From: Erwinia sp. | GTDB taxonomy: Bacteria; Pseudomonadota; Gammaproteobacteria; Enterobacterales; Enterobacteriaceae | Reading direction: 5' to 3' | NCBI GenBank assembly: GCA_003512805.1 | Contig: DOOK01000119.1 | Span: 1 to 6,536, forward strand | Length of the DNA: 6,536 nucleotides | Shown here: piece after piece, positions 5,813-6,536 of the stretch | Layout of the letters: each line of letters begins with the position of its first letter | Position numbering within the stretch: the first letter of the stretch is position 1 | The notes under the pieces: generated by a model | The model's input: the letters and a program-made list of their open reading frames with translations, nothing else | Database searches by the model: none | Told to the model about the DNA's origin: nothing | Made by a program: the position numbers and the translations under genes

Positions 5813-5843
5813 GCTGCGCAACTGTGCGAAGCGCAGCATTTTT
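5813..5843 (+). other. Hairpin with T-run facing mdtK
   Basis: GCTGCGC and GCGCAGC (5813-5819, 5831-5837) form a perfect 7-bp stem with an 11-base loop, followed on the plus strand by ATTTTT. This would be a terminator for rightward transcription, yet both flanking genes are leftward. On the minus strand the stem has no T-run after it, so it is not a good terminator for mdtK. It may still protect the 3' end of mdtK mRNA. Confidence 0.45.
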
Positions 5844-5867
5844 AAACATTCTGTCTGAATGAAGACG

Positions 5868-6536
5868 TTAGCGTGCCGCCCGCGCTAACAGCTGAGCCTC
5901 AGGCTGGCGCTGCAGCCGCAAAATACGCCAGACCATCATTATTGCGCTGGATGTCAGGCCAATAATAAAGCCGGTCCAGAAGCCCGCCGGGCCCATCGGC
6001 GCAACAACCCAGTCCGTCAGGGCAAGAATATAGCCGCTGGGCAGGCCAAGCACCCAGTAAGCAATAAAAGTGATAAAAAAGATGGCACGCGTGTCTTTAT
6101 AGCCGCGCAAAATGCCGCTGCCGATGACCTGAACCGAATCAGAAAACTGATAAACTGCAGCGAGTAACATCAGCTGCGAGGCCAGCGCCACGACGGCCGG
6201 ATTTTGGTTATAGAGCAGGGCGATATGTTCACGAAATACGACAGTAAACAGCGCCGTCAGCAGCGACAGCGACATCCCTACACCTTGCCCGGTCCAGGCC
6301 GCCACGCGAGCGCCCTCGGTCGATCCTTGCCCAAGCCGGAAACCGACGCGGATCGTGGTGGCGGCACCCAGAGAGAGCGGCAGGACAAACATCAGTGAAC
6401 TGAAGTTCAGCGCTATCTGGTGGCCTGCCACCTGAACAATGCCCATGGGGGATACCAGCAGGGCGACGACGGCGAACAGCGTCACCTCAAAGAACAGCGC
6501 CAGTGCGACGGGTAGCCCAAGCGTAAAGAGACGATA
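5868..6536 (-). CDS. mdtK: Multidrug efflux protein MdtK (MATE family), C-terminal half
   Basis: MdtK (NorM, YdhE) is an inner-membrane MATE antiporter that exports cationic drugs, fluoroquinolones among them, in exchange for Na+ or H+. The frame is open to the right edge: 222 residues plus stop TAA (5868-5870), about the last half of a family near 457 long. The fragment starts [20 protein letters not shown] and includes [57 protein letters not shown] and [16 protein letters not shown]. These correspond closely to E. coli MdtK from memory. Several hydrophobic membrane segments of the second MATE bundle are evident; the tail [15 protein letters not shown] is polar and cytosolic-looking. A GTG at 6483-6485 is internal (Val), not a start. 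The tRNA-Val promoter lies 82 bases after its stop. Confidence 0.96.
   Translation of the reverse strand, partial: YRLFTLGLPVALALFFEVTLFAVVALLVSPMGIVQVAGHQIALNFSSLMFVLPLSLGAATTIRVGFRLGQGSTEGARVAAWTGQGVGMSLSLLTALFTVVFREHIALLYNQNPAVVALASQLMLLAAVYQFSDSVQVIGSGILRGYKDTRAIFFITFIAYWVLGLPSGYILALTDWVVAPMGPAGFWTGFIIGLTSSAIMMVWRILRLQRQPEAQLLARAAR

Overview
The window reads as chromosomal DNA of an enterobacterium (order Enterobacterales). Gene order and protein sequences follow the Escherichia coli segment running from the suf operon through ldtE, lpp and pykF, then a tRNA-Val locus and mdtK. The Lpp sequence (MNRTK start, NQAHSYRK end) recalls Erwinia/Pantoea more than E. coli, so Erwiniaceae is my best guess; this rests on recollection, not a search.

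Layout. Bases 1-1288 hold the end of the suf operon on the + strand: the C-terminal two thirds of sufS (cut by the left edge), then complete sufE and a strong intrinsic terminator. ldtE (1360-2307, +) follows. It is convergent with lpp (2827-3063, -). The 475 bases between them hold a tandem array of about 5.6 units of roughly 76 bases, then a bidirectional terminator. Bases 3064-3368 hold the lpp leader and promoter, an AT-rich stretch with a nested inverted repeat, and the pykF terminator. pykF (3369-4781, -) has a leader of about 230 nt, a sigma70 promoter and Cra-like operators just downstream of the start point. Bases 5050-5650 carry no convincing gene. They hold a purine-rich, decayed tandem array of about 36-base units and a weak candidate terminator. 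tRNA-Val(GAC) (5650-5726, -) lies just beyond with its own promoter. The C-terminal half of mdtK (-) runs off the right edge.

How the genes work together. SufS and SufE form the sulfur-mobilising pair of the stress-inducible Fe-S cluster pathway. LdtE (peptidoglycan L,D-transpeptidase) and Lpp (lipoprotein that links the outer membrane to peptidoglycan) are neighbours with related envelope roles. PykF is the fructose-1,6-bisphosphate-activated pyruvate kinase and appears to be under Cra control. MdtK is a MATE drug/cation antiporter.

The coding content is ordinary core genome. The unexplained material is the two unrelated-looking tandem arrays in the intergenic spaces. The one downstream of tRNA-Val has units that can be loosely aligned to the 3' part of the tRNA gene itself, which recalls the repeats behind E. 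coli tyrT. I see no mobile element, CRISPR array or new multi-gene system.
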